Shown one piece after another: positions 7,848 to 17,817 of a DNA stretch of 64,000 nucleotides; position 1 is the stretch's first letter; every line of letters starts with the position of its first letter. Under the pieces are notes generated by a model that did no database searches, had not been told where the DNA came from, and saw only the letters and a program-made list of their open reading frames with translations. Made by a program: the position numbers and the translations under genes. This DNA is from Alterirhizorhabdus solaris (GTDB taxonomy: Bacteria; Pseudomonadota; Alphaproteobacteria; Sphingomonadales; Sphingomonadaceae). Location: contig NZ_VNIM01000003.1 in assembly GCF_007785815.1 (NCBI RefSeq), positions 1-64,000 on the forward strand, in the 5' to 3' direction.

Positions 7848-10529
7848 ATGGCACAGGCACCGATCACCCAGAATCCCGACATCCGATTCCTCGGCAAGCA
7901 GCTGGGCGACGTCATCCGCGCCTATGGCGGCGAGGCGCTGTTCCGGCGGATCGAGTATATCCGCTCCACCTCGGTCGATCGCCATCGCGGGATCGTTGAA
8001 GCGGATGCGATCGACGCCGGGCTTGAGGCGCTGACGCTGGACGACACGCTGGCCTTCGTGCGTGGCTTCATGCTGTTCTCGATGCTCGCCAATCTGGCGG
8101 AGGACCGGCAGGGCGTGGCGACCGAGCCGGGCGCCGATCTCGCCTCGGCGGTCGAGCGGCTGGGCAAGGAAGGCGTCGACCGCGAGGCGATCATGGTGCT
8201 GCTCGATCAGGCGCTGGTGGTGCCCGTGCTCACCGCCCACCCCACCGAGGTGCGGCGCAAGAGCATGATCGACCACCGCAACCACATCGCCGCCCTTCTC
8301 CAGCTGCGGGATCGCGGACGCGAGGAGACCGACGACGGCGAGATGATCGACGATTCGATCCGCCGCCAGATCGCCCTGCTCTGGCAGACCCGCCCGCTGC
8401 GGCGCGAGCGCTTGTACGTGCAGGACGAGATCGACACCGTGCTCGCCTACATGCGCGACATCTTCCTGCCGGTGATCCCGGCGCTGCACGCCCGCTGGAA
8501 GCGCACGCTGGGCGAACGCGCACCCTCGTTCCTGCGGCTGGGCAACTGGATCGGCGGCGATCGCGACGGCAACCCGAACGTGAACGCCGACACGCTGCGC
8601 TACGCGCTGCGCCGCCAGTCGGAGGTGCTGATCGGCCATTATCTCGAACTCATCCACGCGCTCGGCGCCGAGCTTTCGATCTCCACCGAACTTGCCGAGG
8701 TGACGCCGGAGGTGGAGGCGCTGGCCGACAGGAGCCATGACCAGAGCCCCGCCCGCCGCGACGAGCCATATCGCCGCGCGCTTTCCGGCATCTACGCGCG
8801 CCTCGCCGGCACCTATCAGGCGCTGACCGGGAACGGCCCGCCACGCCCCGGCACCGTCGCGGCCGACCCCTATGAAAACCCGGAGGCGCTGCGCGAGGAT
8901 CTGGTCGAGATCGGCCATGCGGTGAAGAAGGGCGGCGGCGGCACGCTGGCCAACGGCGGCGCGATCGGCCGGCTGATCCGCGCGGTCGATACCTTCGGCT
9001 TCCACCTCGCCACGCTGGACCTGCGCCAGAACGCCGACGTGCACGAGCGCGTCGTCGCCGAATTGCTGAAGGTCGCCGGGGTGGAGGCGGATTATCTCGC
9101 GCTGGACGAGGCGGCGCGCGTTGCGCTGCTGCGCGACGAGCTGGCCGGCGGACGGCTACTGTGGATCGCCTATGCCGATTACTCGGACGAAACCCGCTCG
9201 GAGATCGCGATCGTGCAGGCCGCAGCCGAGGCGCACCGGCGCTACGGCCCCCAGTCGATCACCACCTACAACATCTCCAAGGCGGAGAGCGTCTCCGATC
9301 TGCTGGAGGTGCATGTCCTGCTGAAGGAGGCGGGCCTGTTCCGCCCCGGCACGGGTGAGACCCCGCCCAGCGCCGCGATTATGGTGGTACCGCTGTTCGA
9401 GACGATCGGCGATCTGGAGAACGCGCCCAAGGTGATGGCGGACTGGTTCGCCCTGCCCGAGGCCGCCGCGATCACCGCCGCGCGCGGTCATCAGGAGGTG
9501 ATGGTCGGCTATTCGGATTCGAACAAGGACGGCGGCTATCTCACCTCGGTCTGGTCGCTGCACCAGGCCAGCCGCGCGCTGGCGCCGGTGTTCGAGCAGG
9601 CGGGGGCGGCAATGCAGTTGTTCCACGGGCGTGGCGGCGCGGTCGGGCGCGGCGGCGGTTCCTCGTTCGCCGCGATCCGCGCGCAGCCGCCCGGCACGGT
9701 GAAGGGCCGCATCCGCATCACCGAACAGGGCGAGGTGATCGCCGCCAAATACGGCACGCGCGAGAGCGCCGCCGCCAATCTGGAGGCGATGGCCTCCGCC
9801 ACCCTGCTCGCGTCGCTGGAAAAGCCCTCGCTGCCGCAGAAGGATTTCGAGCGGTATTCGGCGGCGATGGACACGATTTCGTCCGCCGCCTTCACCGCCT
9901 ATCGCGAGCTGGTGTACGGCACCGACGATTTCCGCACCTTCTTCCGCCAGTTCACTCCCATCGCGGAGATCGCGACGCTCAAGATCGGCTCGCGCCCGGC
10001 CAGCCGCACCAAGAGCGACCGGATCGAGGATCTGCGAGCGATCCCGTGGGTGTTCAGCTGGGCGCAGGCGCGGGTGATGCTGCCGGGGTGGTACGGCGTC
10101 GGCCACGCACTGAAGGGCTTCAAGGATCAGGCGCTACTGCGCGAGATGCTGGATGCATGGCCGTTCCTGCAGGCGACGCTTGCCAATCTGGAGATGGTGC
10201 TGGCTAAATCGGACATGGTGATCGCCAGCCACTATCTGCCGCTGGTGGAGGATCAGGCGATGGCGCAGGCCACCTTCGGCAGCATCCGCGACGGCTGGCA
10301 GGTGACGCACGACTGCCTGCTGTCGATCACCCGCCAGACCCGGCTGCTGGAGAAAAGCCCGGCGCTCGATCACTCGATCCGGTTGCGGCTGCCCTATATC
10401 GAGCCGCTCAACCACCTTCAGATCGAGCTGCTCAAGCGCCACCGCGCGGGCGAGGACGACCCCCGCATCCGCGAGGGCATCCAGCTCTCGATCAACGCGA
10501 TCGCGACGGCGTTGCGGAACAGCGGCTAG
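7848..10529 (+). CDS. ppc: Phosphoenolpyruvate carboxylase
   Basis: Carboxylates PEP with bicarbonate to oxaloacetate, refilling the TCA cycle. The 893 residues contain the first active-site signature VLTAHPTEVRRKS (H131) and the second region GYSDSNKDGG (K560). The glycine-rich loop FHGRGGAVGRGGG (H593, R595) and the C-terminal NLEMVLAKSDM follow. Full length and intact. The gene makes oxaloacetate that complements the succinyl-CoA-producing propionate operon further right. Confidence 0.97.
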   Translation: MAQAPITQNPDIRFLGKQLGDVIRAYGGEALFRRIEYIRSTSVDRHRGIVEADAIDAGLEALTLDDTLAFVRGFMLFSMLANLAEDRQGVATEPGADLASAVERLGKEGVDREAIMVLLDQALVVPVLTAHPTEVRRKSMIDHRNHIAALLQLRDRGREETDDGEMIDDSIRRQIALLWQTRPLRRERLYVQDEIDTVLAYMRDIFLPVIPALHARWKRTLGERAPSFLRLGNWIGGDRDGNPNVNADTLRYALRRQSEVLIGHYLELIHALGAELSISTELAEVTPEVEALADRSHDQSPARRDEPYRRALSGIYARLAGTYQALTGNGPPRPGTVAADPYENPEALREDLVEIGHAVKKGGGGTLANGGAIGRLIRAVDTFGFHLATLDLRQNADVHERVVAELLKVAGVEADYLALDEAARVALLRDELAGGRLLWIAYADYSDETRSEIAIVQAAAEAHRRYGPQSITTYNISKAESVSDLLEVHVLLKEAGLFRPGTGETPPSAAIMVVPLFETIGDLENAPKVMADWFALPEAAAITAARGHQEVMVGYSDSNKDGGYLTSVWSLHQASRALAPVFEQAGAAMQLFHGRGGAVGRGGGSSFAAIRAQPPGTVKGRIRITEQGEVIAAKYGTRESAAANLEAMASATLLASLEKPSLPQKDFERYSAAMDTISSAAFTAYRELVYGTDDFRTFFRQFTPIAEIATLKIGSRPASRTKSDRIEDLRAIPWVFSWAQARVMLPGWYGVGHALKGFKDQALLREMLDAWPFLQATLANLEMVLAKSDMVIASHYLPLVEDQAMAQATFGSIRDGWQVTHDCLLSITRQTRLLEKSPALDHSIRLRLPYIEPLNHLQIELLKRHRAGEDDPRIREGIQLSINAIATALRNSG

Positions 10530-10912
10530 GCGAAACGCGCCCCTTCCTTGAGGCGGAGGGCAAGGAGGTTACCTGAGGCGGACGCCCCTTGCGCGTGGTG
10601 ACAGCCAGTCGCAGGCGACAGGGGCGCACCACCGCCCGTCACGCCGACCCACCCGTACCCCGGCCCACCCGTACCCCGGACCACCCGTTCCGCCGGCTTC
10701 GTGCGGAAGTTCACGGTGGATCGAGCACGGTGGATCGAGCGACGCCGCCTAACGTCTGATGACGCCGCCCGGAACCCGGACTGCGGCGCCCTCGGAACGG
10801 TGGACCCCGGAACAAACTCGGGGCGATGACGCGAGCGTTTCCTCCTCCCATGACGGGACAGCGATCCGCCGTGAGAGCGCCCCGGGAAGGATCTCGCCCG
10901 ATCCGCCTGTCA
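10530..10912. other. Intergenic stretch with short tandem repeats
   Basis: About 380 bases between ppc and pccA with no convincing gene. It holds a 16-base unit CCCACCCGTACCCCGG repeated at 10648-10663 and 10664-10679 with a decayed third copy. A 14-base unit ACGGTGGATCGAGC is repeated at 10713-10726 and 10727-10740. Short frames here lack ribosome sites and coding character. Confidence 0.6.
10648..10740. repeat. Two adjacent short tandem duplications
   Basis: CCCACCCGTACCCCGG occurs twice head to tail (10648-10679) followed by a degenerate copy. ACGGTGGATCGAGC occurs twice (10713-10740). Too few and too short for CRISPR; likely replication slippage. Confidence 0.75.
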
Positions 10913-10941
10913 CAGCCCCTCCCCCCGAAAGGGAGGGGCTG
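10913..10941 (-). terminator. Hairpin after pccA
   Basis: CAGCCCCTCCC / GGGAGGGGCTG, an 11-bp perfect stem just beyond the pccA stop. Read on the minus strand there is no T tract after it, so it may be a weak or factor-assisted end of the propionate operon, or a 3'-end stabiliser. Confidence 0.45.
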
Positions 10942-10947
10942 AAAACC

Positions 10948-12945
10948 TTATTCGAACTCCAGGATCACCGCGTCCACCGCCAGGCTCTCGCCCGCCTTGG
11001 CCATCACCGCCTTCACCTTGCCGCTCTTCTCGGCGCGAAGGATGTTCTCCATCTTCATCGCCTCGACGATGGCGAGCGGCTGGCCCGCCTCCACCGCGTC
11101 GCCCTCGGCCACGTTCACCGCCGTGACGAGGCCCGGCATCGGGCACAGCAGGAAGCGGGAGAGATCCGGCGGCACCTTCTCGATCATGTGGTGCGCCAGG
11201 TCGTTCACCGCCGGGCGCAGCACCCGCAGCGAGTGCGACGCGCCGCGCGTGGTGAAGCGCCAGCCGGTGCGCTTGCGCTCGACCCGGATGATCAGCGGAT
11301 CGTCGTCCACCGTCGCCTCCACCAGCCGCTGGCCGGGCACGTAGGGCGCATCGACCACGACGACCTCGCCGTCCACCGTCACCGCGCCGACCCCGATCGA
11401 GACGAGGTGCTCGGTCCCGTCCAGCGTCACCACCCAGTCATTAGCGGCGGTCGTGGTCGCGACCGCGCTGGACGGTGCGAGCTGGCCGTCGATCAGCCCG
11501 GCGCGATCCGCTTCCACGCTAGCGATCATCCCCGCCACCGCCGCGAGCCGCGCGATGAGCCGCGCATCGGCAGGTGCGCCCTTGAACCCCTCGGGATATT
11601 CCTCGGCGATGAAGCCGGTGGTGATGTTGCCCGAACGGAAACGCGGATGCTGCATCAGCGCCGACAGGAAATCGACGTTGTGGCCGATGCCGTCGATCTC
11701 GAAATTGTCGAGCGCGGCGATCTGCCGGTCGATCGCTTCCTCGCGCGTCTCGCCATACGTCACGAGCTTGGCGATCATCGGATCGTAGAACATCGAGATT
11801 TCGGAGCCTTCGTACACCCCGTCGTCCACGCGCACGTTCTCCTGTCCGCTCGGCGGGCGATAGCGCGAAAGGCGCCCGGTCGAAGGCAGGAAGCCGCGAT
11901 AGGGATCCTCGGCGTACACCCGGTTCTCGATCGACCAGCCCTTGAGCTGCACCTCGTCCTGCGTGAAGGCCAGCTTCTCGCCATAGGCCACGCGGATCAT
12001 CTGCTCCACCAGATCCAGCCCGGTGATATATTCGGTGACGGGATGCTCCACCTGAAGGCGGGTGTTCATCTCGAGGAAATAAAAGCCCTGCCCCGTGGTG
12101 TCCGCACCGGAGACGATCAGCTCCACCGTGCCGGCCGAGAAATAGCCTACCGCCCGCGCCAGCGCGACGGCCTGCTCGCCCATCGCCTTGCGCATCGCCG
12201 GGGTGACGAACGGCGACGGCGCCTCCTCCACCACCTTCTGGTGGCGGCGCTGCACCGAGCATTCCCGCTCGTTCAGGTAGAGGATGTTGCCGTGCTTGTC
12301 GCCGATCAGCTGGATCTCGATGTGGCGCGGGCTTTCGATGAACTTCTCGATGAACACGCGATCGTCGCCGAAACTGGCCAGCCCCTCGCGCTTGGTCGCC
12401 TCGAAGCCCTCGCGCACGTCCTTCTCGCTATAGGCCAGCCGCATGCCCTTGCCGCCGCCGCCCGCCGAGGCCTTCATCATCACCGGATAGCCGATCTCCC
12501 CGGCGATCTTCACCGCTTCGTCGGTATCGGCGATCTCGCCGAGGAAACCGGGCACCACGTTGACGCCGGCCTCCTTGGCCAGCTTCTTCGATTCGATCTT
12601 GTCGCCCATCGCGGCGATCGCGTTCACCGGTGGGCCGATGAAGGCGATGCCGGCGTCTTCCAGCGCCTGCGCGAAGCTGGTGCGCTCCGACAGGAAACCG
12701 TAGCCCGGATGCACCGCCTGAGCGCCGGTGGCCTTGCAGGCGGCGATGATGGCATCGGCCAGCAGGTAGCTCTCGCCAGCCGGCGGCGGCCCGAGCCGCA
12801 CCGCCTCGTCCGCCATCTGCACATGCTTGGCGCGCGCATCGGCATCGGAATAGACGGCGACCGTCTTGATGCCCATTCTCTTGGCCGTGCGGATCACGCG
12901 GCAGGCGATTTCGCCGCGATTGGCGATCAGGATTTTATCGAACAT
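10948..12945 (-). CDS. pccA: Propionyl-CoA carboxylase, alpha (biotin carboxylase/biotin carrier) subunit
   Basis: Carboxylates its own biotin with ATP and bicarbonate, then passes CO2 to PccB. In 665 residues it has biotin carboxylase N-domain MFDKILIANRGEIACRV, ATP-grasp MKASAGGGGKGMR, catalytic EMNTRLQVEHPVTE, the family BT domain, and a C-terminal biotinyl domain with the lysine acceptor in VEAMKMEN (K631). Last gene of the pccB...pccA operon; bioB two genes earlier supplies its cofactor. Length and linker favour propionyl- over acetyl- or methylcrotonyl-CoA carboxylase, as do its neighbours. Confidence 0.94.
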   Translation of the reverse strand: MFDKILIANRGEIACRVIRTAKRMGIKTVAVYSDADARAKHVQMADEAVRLGPPPAGESYLLADAIIAACKATGAQAVHPGYGFLSERTSFAQALEDAGIAFIGPPVNAIAAMGDKIESKKLAKEAGVNVVPGFLGEIADTDEAVKIAGEIGYPVMMKASAGGGGKGMRLAYSEKDVREGFEATKREGLASFGDDRVFIEKFIESPRHIEIQLIGDKHGNILYLNERECSVQRRHQKVVEEAPSPFVTPAMRKAMGEQAVALARAVGYFSAGTVELIVSGADTTGQGFYFLEMNTRLQVEHPVTEYITGLDLVEQMIRVAYGEKLAFTQDEVQLKGWSIENRVYAEDPYRGFLPSTGRLSRYRPPSGQENVRVDDGVYEGSEISMFYDPMIAKLVTYGETREEAIDRQIAALDNFEIDGIGHNVDFLSALMQHPRFRSGNITTGFIAEEYPEGFKGAPADARLIARLAAVAGMIASVEADRAGLIDGQLAPSSAVATTTAANDWVVTLDGTEHLVSIGVGAVTVDGEVVVVDAPYVPGQRLVEATVDDDPLIIRVERKRTGWRFTTRGASHSLRVLRPAVNDLAHHMIEKVPPDLSRFLLCPMPGLVTAVNVAEGDAVEAGQPLAIVEAMKMENILRAEKSGKVKAVMAKAGESLAVDAVILEFE

Positions 12946-12957
12946 CTATTCGCGTCC

Positions 12958-13245
12958 TTAGCGTTCGGTTCGTTCACAGACGTTCAAGCCACTATGGCCG
13001 GCGTCCCGCTTGCATTTGTAACCACACTCATAGTCACCTTCAGTCTTCTCACCGCTCTGATACCGATTAAAGTTTGCGAGAAGAGGACGAGCGGAATTTC
13101 GGCATTCATCAAGACTGTCGAAAGCACCGATCGGAATATCTTGGGTCAGATCTGAACCATCTGGATAAACCCAGCCTTTCCAAGCCGGCGTCGTGTTGCA
13201 CGCCGTCAAGCAAAGCGCTGCTAGAGTAACTGCCGTCTGCCTCAC
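12958..13245 (-). CDS. Small Cys-rich lipoprotein inside the propionate operon
   Basis: A 95-residue protein starting with GTG at 13245, overlapping the bioB stop as GTGA. The N-terminus [19 protein letters not shown] is a lipoprotein signal with lipobox LTAC (C16). The mature part has paired cysteines ([22 protein letters not shown]). Its base composition stands out: 47-48% GC over 13021-13140, far below its neighbours, which suggests recent acquisition into the operon. Function unknown. Confidence 0.75.
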   Translation of the reverse strand: MRQTAVTLAALCLTACNTTPAWKGWVYPDGSDLTQDIPIGAFDSLDECRNSARPLLANFNRYQSGEKTEGDYECGYKCKRDAGHSGLNVCERTER

Positions 13246-14267
13246 TCCGCCGCGATCCGCTCCGGCTCGGCGCCCTGCATCGGCTTCAGCCCCAGCGTGG
13301 CGAACAGGCGGGCGTCGCTGTCGTCGCCGGCGTTGCCGGTGGTCAGCAGCCGGTCGCCGGTGAAGATCGAGTTCGCGCCGGCCAGAAAACACAGCGCCTG
13401 CGTCGAGACCGGCATGCTCTCACGCCCGGCCGACAGCCGCACGATCGCCTCGGGCATGGTGATCCGCGCCACCGCCACGGTGCGGACGAACTCCACGTCG
13501 TCCACCGCGGGCGGCACGTCCTTCAGCATGTCGCCCAGCACGGTGCCGGCGATCGGCACCAGCTCGTTCAGCGGCACGCTTTCGGGATGCGCGGGCAGCG
13601 TGGCGAGCGCGTGAATGAAGCCCACCCGGTCGGCCCGCGTCTCACCCATCCCCATGATCCCGCCGCAGCACACCGACATGCCGGCCGCGCGCACCTGCGC
13701 CAGCGTATCCAGCCGGTCGGCATAGGTGCGGGTGGTGATGACCTCGCCATAATATTCGGGCGAGGTATCGAGGTTGTGGTTGTAGTAATCCAGACCCGCC
13801 TGCTTAAGCCGCACCGCCTGATCGCCGTCCAGCATCCCCAGCGTCATGCAGGTTTCCAGACCCAGCGCCTTTACCCGGCTCACCATGTCGAGCAGCGCGG
13901 GCATGTCGCGCTCCTTGGGGCTGCGCCAGGCGGCACCCATGCAGAAACGGTCAGAGCCGGCCGCCGCCGCCGCGCGTGCCTCGGCGACCACGGTTTCCAC
14001 GTCCATCAGCTTCTCGGCTTTCAGGCCGCTGTCGGCGAAGGCGGACTGGCTGCAATAGCCGCAATCCTCGGCGCATCCGCCGGTCTTGATCGAAAGCAGC
14101 GTCGAAAGCTGAACCTCGTTGGCCGGGTGGTAGGCGCGGTGTACCCCTTGCGCCTGCCACAGCAGGTCGTTGAACGGCAGATCGAACAAGGCGGCGATCT
14201 CGCCGCGCGTCCAGTCGGTGCGTACGCCGGCTGCGCTGTCGCGCGGATCGACGGTCAGTCCTGCCAT
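13242..14267 (-). CDS. bioB: Biotin synthase
   Basis: Radical-SAM enzyme that inserts sulfur into dethiobiotin, the last step of biotin synthesis. The 341 residues carry the iron-sulfur motif [12 protein letters not shown] (C65, C69, C72), [27 protein letters not shown] and GGIMGMGET. Start [10 protein letters not shown] at 14267 overlaps the previous gene by 13 bases. No other bio genes are nearby: it is embedded between methylmalonyl-CoA mutase and the biotin-dependent PccA, a logical supply arrangement. Confidence 0.95.
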   Translation of the reverse strand: MAGLTVDPRDSAAGVRTDWTRGEIAALFDLPFNDLLWQAQGVHRAYHPANEVQLSTLLSIKTGGCAEDCGYCSQSAFADSGLKAEKLMDVETVVAEARAAAAAGSDRFCMGAAWRSPKERDMPALLDMVSRVKALGLETCMTLGMLDGDQAVRLKQAGLDYYNHNLDTSPEYYGEVITTRTYADRLDTLAQVRAAGMSVCCGGIMGMGETRADRVGFIHALATLPAHPESVPLNELVPIAGTVLGDMLKDVPPAVDDVEFVRTVAVARITMPEAIVRLSAGRESMPVSTQALCFLAGANSIFTGDRLLTTGNAGDDSDARLFATLGLKPMQGAEPERIAAE

Positions 14268-14623
14268 ATCAGTTCCTTGAGTTGGGCTGCGCGCACGGTC
14301 GTGAGGTTCGCCTTGCAGAAGGCGACGGTCATGCCCTGGGCCGAGCCGCCGGCGTAACGCCCACCTTCCACCCGGCACTGGGCATCGCGATAGGCGATCC
14401 AGGCGCGCTGGCTGGCCAGTAGGGCTGCGGCATGGCCGAAGGCGCCGCCGCCCGCACCGCGCCGCTTCATCGCGGCGTAGGTGCCGGTCCACTGGCGGTT
14501 GAGCGCACCGTCCGCGCGCGCGTAGGCGGTGGCCGCGCACCGGTTGAGCGCGGCCTGCCTCACGTCCTTGCCGCACGCATCGGCCATCGCCATCGCCGCG
14601 CCGAACAGCAGCACCATGCTCAT
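14255..14623 (-). CDS. LprI-like (DUF1311) secreted protein
   Basis: A 122-residue protein with a short signal peptide ([16 protein letters not shown]) followed by the DUF1311/LprI pattern: Cys-containing [26 protein letters not shown], the [13 protein letters not shown] core and a late AFCKANL. Family members are periplasmic, some inhibiting lysozyme. ATGA overlap with scpA upstream and a 13-base overlap with bioB downstream show it is a true operon member. What it does beside propionate enzymes is unknown. Confidence 0.75.
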   Translation of the reverse strand: MSMVLLFGAAMAMADACGKDVRQAALNRCAATAYARADGALNRQWTGTYAAMKRRGAGGGAFGHAAALLASQRAWIAYRDAQCRVEGGRYAGGSAQGMTVAFCKANLTTVRAAQLKELIWQD

Positions 14624-16848
14624 TCCGCCGCCTCGGGAACGCCCTCGGGCGGCACGTTGTGGCCGAGCAACTGGAGCACCGAGCCGGCCGCATCGACCAG
14701 GTTGGTGCCCGGCCCGAAGATGCCCTGCACCCCGGCATCGCGCAGGAACTGGTAATCCTGCGCGGGGATCACGCCGCCGGCGATCACCTTGATGTCGGTG
14801 CGCCCGGCGTCTTTCAGATAGCCGATCAGTTCCGGGATCAGCGTCTTGTGCCCGGCGGCGAGCGACGAGGCGCCCACCACGTCGACATCCGCCTTGATCG
14901 CCAGCTCGGCGGCTTCCTTCGGCGTCTGAAACAGCGGGCCGGCGACAATCTCGAACCCGAGATCACCGAAGGCCGACGACACGAGATTGGCGCCGCGATC
15001 GTGCCCGTCCTGGCCCATCTTGGCGACGAGCATCTTCGGCTTGCGGCCCTTGCGCCGCTCGATCGCGGATACGCCGTCGATCAGGTTGCTCCAGCGCTGG
15101 TCGTCGCCATAGGCACCGCCGTACACGCCCTTCACCGGCGTCGGGTTGGTGCCGTAGCGGCCGAACACATCCTCCATCGCCTGGCTAATCTCGCCCAGCG
15201 TGGCACGCTGGCGGGCGCATTCCACCGCCAGCTCAAGCAGGTTGCCGGTGCCCCGGGCGCCCTCGCGCAGTGCATCGAGCGCGGCGGTGCATGTCGCCTC
15301 GTCGCGCCCGGCCTTCACCTTCTCGATGCGGCGGATCTGCGCCTCGCGCACCGCGACGTTATCCACATCGAGGATGTCGATCGCATCCTGCTCGGCCAGC
15401 TTGTACTTGTTGACGCCGACGATCACCTGCTCGACGCGATCGACCCGCGCGGCCTGCGCGGCGGCGGCCTCCTCGATCATCGCCTTGGGCCAGCCCGCCG
15501 CCACGGCCTTCGCCATGCCGCCGTCGGCCTCCACCTTCTCGATGATGGCCCACGCCTTATCGACCAGTTCCTGCGTCAACGCCTCGATGTAGTAGCTGCC
15601 GCCGAGTGGATCGACGACCTTGGTCATCCCCGTCTCTTCCTGGATCACGATCTGCGTGTTGCGCGCGATGCGGGCGGAGAAATCGGTTGGCAGCGCGATC
15701 GCCTCGTCCAGCGCGTTGGTGTGGAGCGACTGCGTGCCCCCCAGCATCGCCGCCATCGCCTCGATCGTGGTGCGCATCACGTTGTTGTACGGATCCTGCT
15801 CGGTCAGCGAGACGCCGCTGGTCTGGCAGTGCGTCCGCAGCATCTTGCTGCGCTCGTCCTTCGCGCCGAGGTTCGTCATCACGCGGTGCCACAGCACGCG
15901 CGCGGCACGCAGCTTGGCGATCTCCATGAAGAAGTTCATGCCGATCGCGAAGAAGAAGCTCAGGCGCCCGGCGAACTTGTCGATATCCAGCCCGCTGGCG
16001 ACGCCGTACTTCACATATTCCTGGCCGTCGGCGATGGTGAAGGCCAGCTCCTGCACCTGCGTCGCGCCAGCTTCCTGCATATGATAGCCGCTGATCGAGA
16101 TGCTGTTGAACTTCGGCATCTCCCGGCTGGTGTAGCCGAAGATATCCGAGATGATCCGCATCGAAGGCTCGGGCGGGTAGATATACGTGTTGCGGACCAT
16201 GAACTCCTTGAGGATGTCGTTCTGGATGGTCCCGTCGAGCTGCGCGCGCGGCACGCCCTGTTCCTCGCCCGCCACGATGAAGAAGGCGAGGATCGGGATC
16301 ACCGCGCCGTTCATCGTCATCGAGACGGACATCTTGTCGAGCGGGATGCCGTCGAACAGGATCTTCATGTCGTCGATCGTGTCGATCGCGACACCGGCCT
16401 TGCCGACGTCGCCGGTCACGCGCGGATGGTCGCTGTCGTAGCCGCGATGCGTCGCCAGATCGAACGCGACCGACAGCCCCTTCTGCCCCGCCTTCAGGTT
16501 GCGGTGGTAGAAGGCATTGGAGGCTTCCGCGGTCGAGAAACCGGCGTATTGCCGGATCGTCCACGGCCGCCCGGCATACATCGAGGCGCGCACGCCGCGC
16601 GTGAACGGGGCGAAGCCGGGAAGGCCGGGATCGGTCTTCACGTCATCCGCCGTGTAGAGCGGCTTGACCGCGATCCCTTCCGGCGTGTTCCAGGTGAGAT
16701 CCTTGCCCTTCACCTCCTTGGCGGCGGCGGCCTCCCACTTGTCGAGCGTGGGGCGAGCGGAAGGCTCGGGCAGGTCGCGCGCCTTCGGGGCGGCGCCGGC
16801 ATCCTCGCCCGTGTTCAGCTCGATGTTCGCCGGATCAATGCTGCTCAC
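14620..16848 (-). CDS. scpA: Methylmalonyl-CoA mutase
   Basis: Adenosylcobalamin enzyme that rearranges (R)-methylmalonyl-CoA to succinyl-CoA. The 742-residue single chain has the TIM-barrel substrate domain ([39 protein letters not shown] split motifs) and a C-terminal B12-binding domain with GQDGHDRGA (cobalt-ligating H616). Full length. It overlaps mce upstream by 14 bases and the LprI-like gene by 4. Confidence 0.96.
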   Translation of the reverse strand: MSSIDPANIELNTGEDAGAAPKARDLPEPSARPTLDKWEAAAAKEVKGKDLTWNTPEGIAVKPLYTADDVKTDPGLPGFAPFTRGVRASMYAGRPWTIRQYAGFSTAEASNAFYHRNLKAGQKGLSVAFDLATHRGYDSDHPRVTGDVGKAGVAIDTIDDMKILFDGIPLDKMSVSMTMNGAVIPILAFFIVAGEEQGVPRAQLDGTIQNDILKEFMVRNTYIYPPEPSMRIISDIFGYTSREMPKFNSISISGYHMQEAGATQVQELAFTIADGQEYVKYGVASGLDIDKFAGRLSFFFAIGMNFFMEIAKLRAARVLWHRVMTNLGAKDERSKMLRTHCQTSGVSLTEQDPYNNVMRTTIEAMAAMLGGTQSLHTNALDEAIALPTDFSARIARNTQIVIQEETGMTKVVDPLGGSYYIEALTQELVDKAWAIIEKVEADGGMAKAVAAGWPKAMIEEAAAAQAARVDRVEQVIVGVNKYKLAEQDAIDILDVDNVAVREAQIRRIEKVKAGRDEATCTAALDALREGARGTGNLLELAVECARQRATLGEISQAMEDVFGRYGTNPTPVKGVYGGAYGDDQRWSNLIDGVSAIERRKGRKPKMLVAKMGQDGHDRGANLVSSAFGDLGFEIVAGPLFQTPKEAAELAIKADVDVVGASSLAAGHKTLIPELIGYLKDAGRTDIKVIAGGVIPAQDYQFLRDAGVQGIFGPGTNLVDAAGSVLQLLGHNVPPEGVPEAAE

Positions 16849-17272
16849 TGGGCGTCTCCATGATCTCGGTCAGCACGCCGTTCATATCCTTGGGGTGCAC
16901 GAAGAAGATAGGCGTGCCGTGCGCGCCGATGCGCGGCTCGCCCAGCACGCGCGCGCCCTTGCCCTCGAACCACGCCTTGGCCTCGTGGATGTCGGCCACC
17001 TCGTAACACATGTGATGCTGCCCGCCGGCCGGGTTCTTGGCGATGAAGCCGTGGATCGGCGAGGCATCGCCCAGCGGCTCGATCAACTCGATCTGGGTGC
17101 CGGCGGTGCCGTTCTCCCCCGGCGTATCGACGAAGCACACCTTCACCCCCTGCGCGGGCAGGTCGAACGGCGCGTGGATCTTCGTCGCGCCCATCACGTC
17201 GCGATAGTAAGCGATGCTCTTGTCGAGCGACGGCGTGGCGACGCCGATGTGGTTGAGGCGGCCGAGTTTCAT
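16835..17272 (-). CDS. mce: Methylmalonyl-CoA epimerase
   Basis: Interconverts (S)- and (R)-methylmalonyl-CoA, linking carboxylase and mutase. The 145 residues form a two-module VOC fold with the family pattern [11 protein letters not shown] (metal His), [10 protein letters not shown] and [20 protein letters not shown] (metal Glu near the end). Overlaps the next (scpA) by 14 bases and the previous small gene by 4 (ATGA). Confidence 0.94.
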   Translation of the reverse strand: MKLGRLNHIGVATPSLDKSIAYYRDVMGATKIHAPFDLPAQGVKVCFVDTPGENGTAGTQIELIEPLGDASPIHGFIAKNPAGGQHHMCYEVADIHEAKAWFEGKGARVLGEPRIGAHGTPIFFVHPKDMNGVLTEIMETPSEQH

Positions 17273-17481
17273 CCTTCAATCCTTGCCAGGGGGCTAAGTC
17301 CGCCACGCACTTCCTCGATCGTTTCCAAGCGGATAAGCCGCCGGTCGATCTGGATGATCATGCGCGCGATCTGCCTCACGTCGTCATTGGTCCGCGCCAG
17401 TTCCTCGTTGAGCCGTTCGACCTTGCCGCGGAGCAGAACGACCGATTCGATCGTCCGCATGGCGTCGCCCATCAGGCTCAT
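17269..17481 (-). CDS. Small coiled-coil protein of unknown function
   Basis: A 70-residue, charged protein (SVVLLRGKVERLNEELARTN, QIARMIIQIDRRLIRLETIE) predicted to be almost wholly helical with heptad-like spacing. It starts with ATGA overlap on the stop of the 95-residue gene before it and its own stop overlaps mce in the same way. No known family recognised; its tight coupling argues that it is translated. Confidence 0.6.
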   Translation of the reverse strand: MSLMGDAMRTIESVVLLRGKVERLNEELARTNDDVRQIARMIIQIDRRLIRLETIEEVRGGLSPLARIEG

Positions 17482-17765
17482 GCGCGCAGGCCGGCGTCGC
17501 GCATCAACGTATCGACCTCGGCCCGCAACTGCTGTTGTCCGGCGATGGCGTCGTCCAGCGCGGCGTGCATCGCGGGCAGCGCCTCGTTCAATTCGCGAAC
17601 CAGAAGCTTGAAGCTTTCTTCCTCGCCCATCTCGCTGTCGGCGACGTAGCGCGAGGACGCCTCGCGCAGCACATGCCCGACAGACTGGCCACTGCCACGC
17701 GCAAAGGCATCCAGGGCCGCCTTATGATCGGGCGTGGTGAGGAACGTCACGCGTTCGGTCTGCAT
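17478..17765 (-). CDS. Small protein with ribbon-helix-helix-like N-terminus
   Basis: In 95 residues, the first 40 (MQTERVTFLTTPDHKAALDA, FARGSGQSVGHVLREASSRY) fit the short beta strand plus two helices of ribbon-helix-helix DNA-binding proteins. The rest is acidic and helical. It lies 52 bases after pccB and overlaps the coiled-coil gene by 4. It could be an operon-internal regulator or the DNA-binding half of a pair with its neighbour; no toxin-like partner is seen. Confidence 0.6.
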   Translation of the reverse strand: MQTERVTFLTTPDHKAALDAFARGSGQSVGHVLREASSRYVADSEMGEEESFKLLVRELNEALPAMHAALDDAIAGQQQLRAEVDTLMRDAGLRA

Positions 17766-17817
17766 CCCATGTCTCCTTCACATGACATGATAATGCACAC
17801 AATCTGGCCCGACAAGA

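Noticed and set aside
10526-10714. 62-codon minus-strand frame overlapping the tandem repeats after ppc.
   Set aside because: Repeat-derived composition, no ribosome site, no recognised domain.
10648-10740. Short direct repeats considered as a CRISPR fragment.
   Set aside because: Only two full copies of each unit, head to tail without spacers, and no cas genes in the window.
14659-16863. Very long open frame on the plus strand opposite scpA (and similar long frames opposite ppc, acs, pccA and ggt).
   Set aside because: In GC-rich genes the reverse strand often stays open. These frames are Arg/His/Ala-rich, lack family motifs, and oppose genes with clear catalytic residues.
17269-17765. RHH-like and coiled-coil genes considered as a toxin-antitoxin module.
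   Set aside because: The second protein has no toxin fold or catalytic motif, and both are embedded in a metabolic operon.
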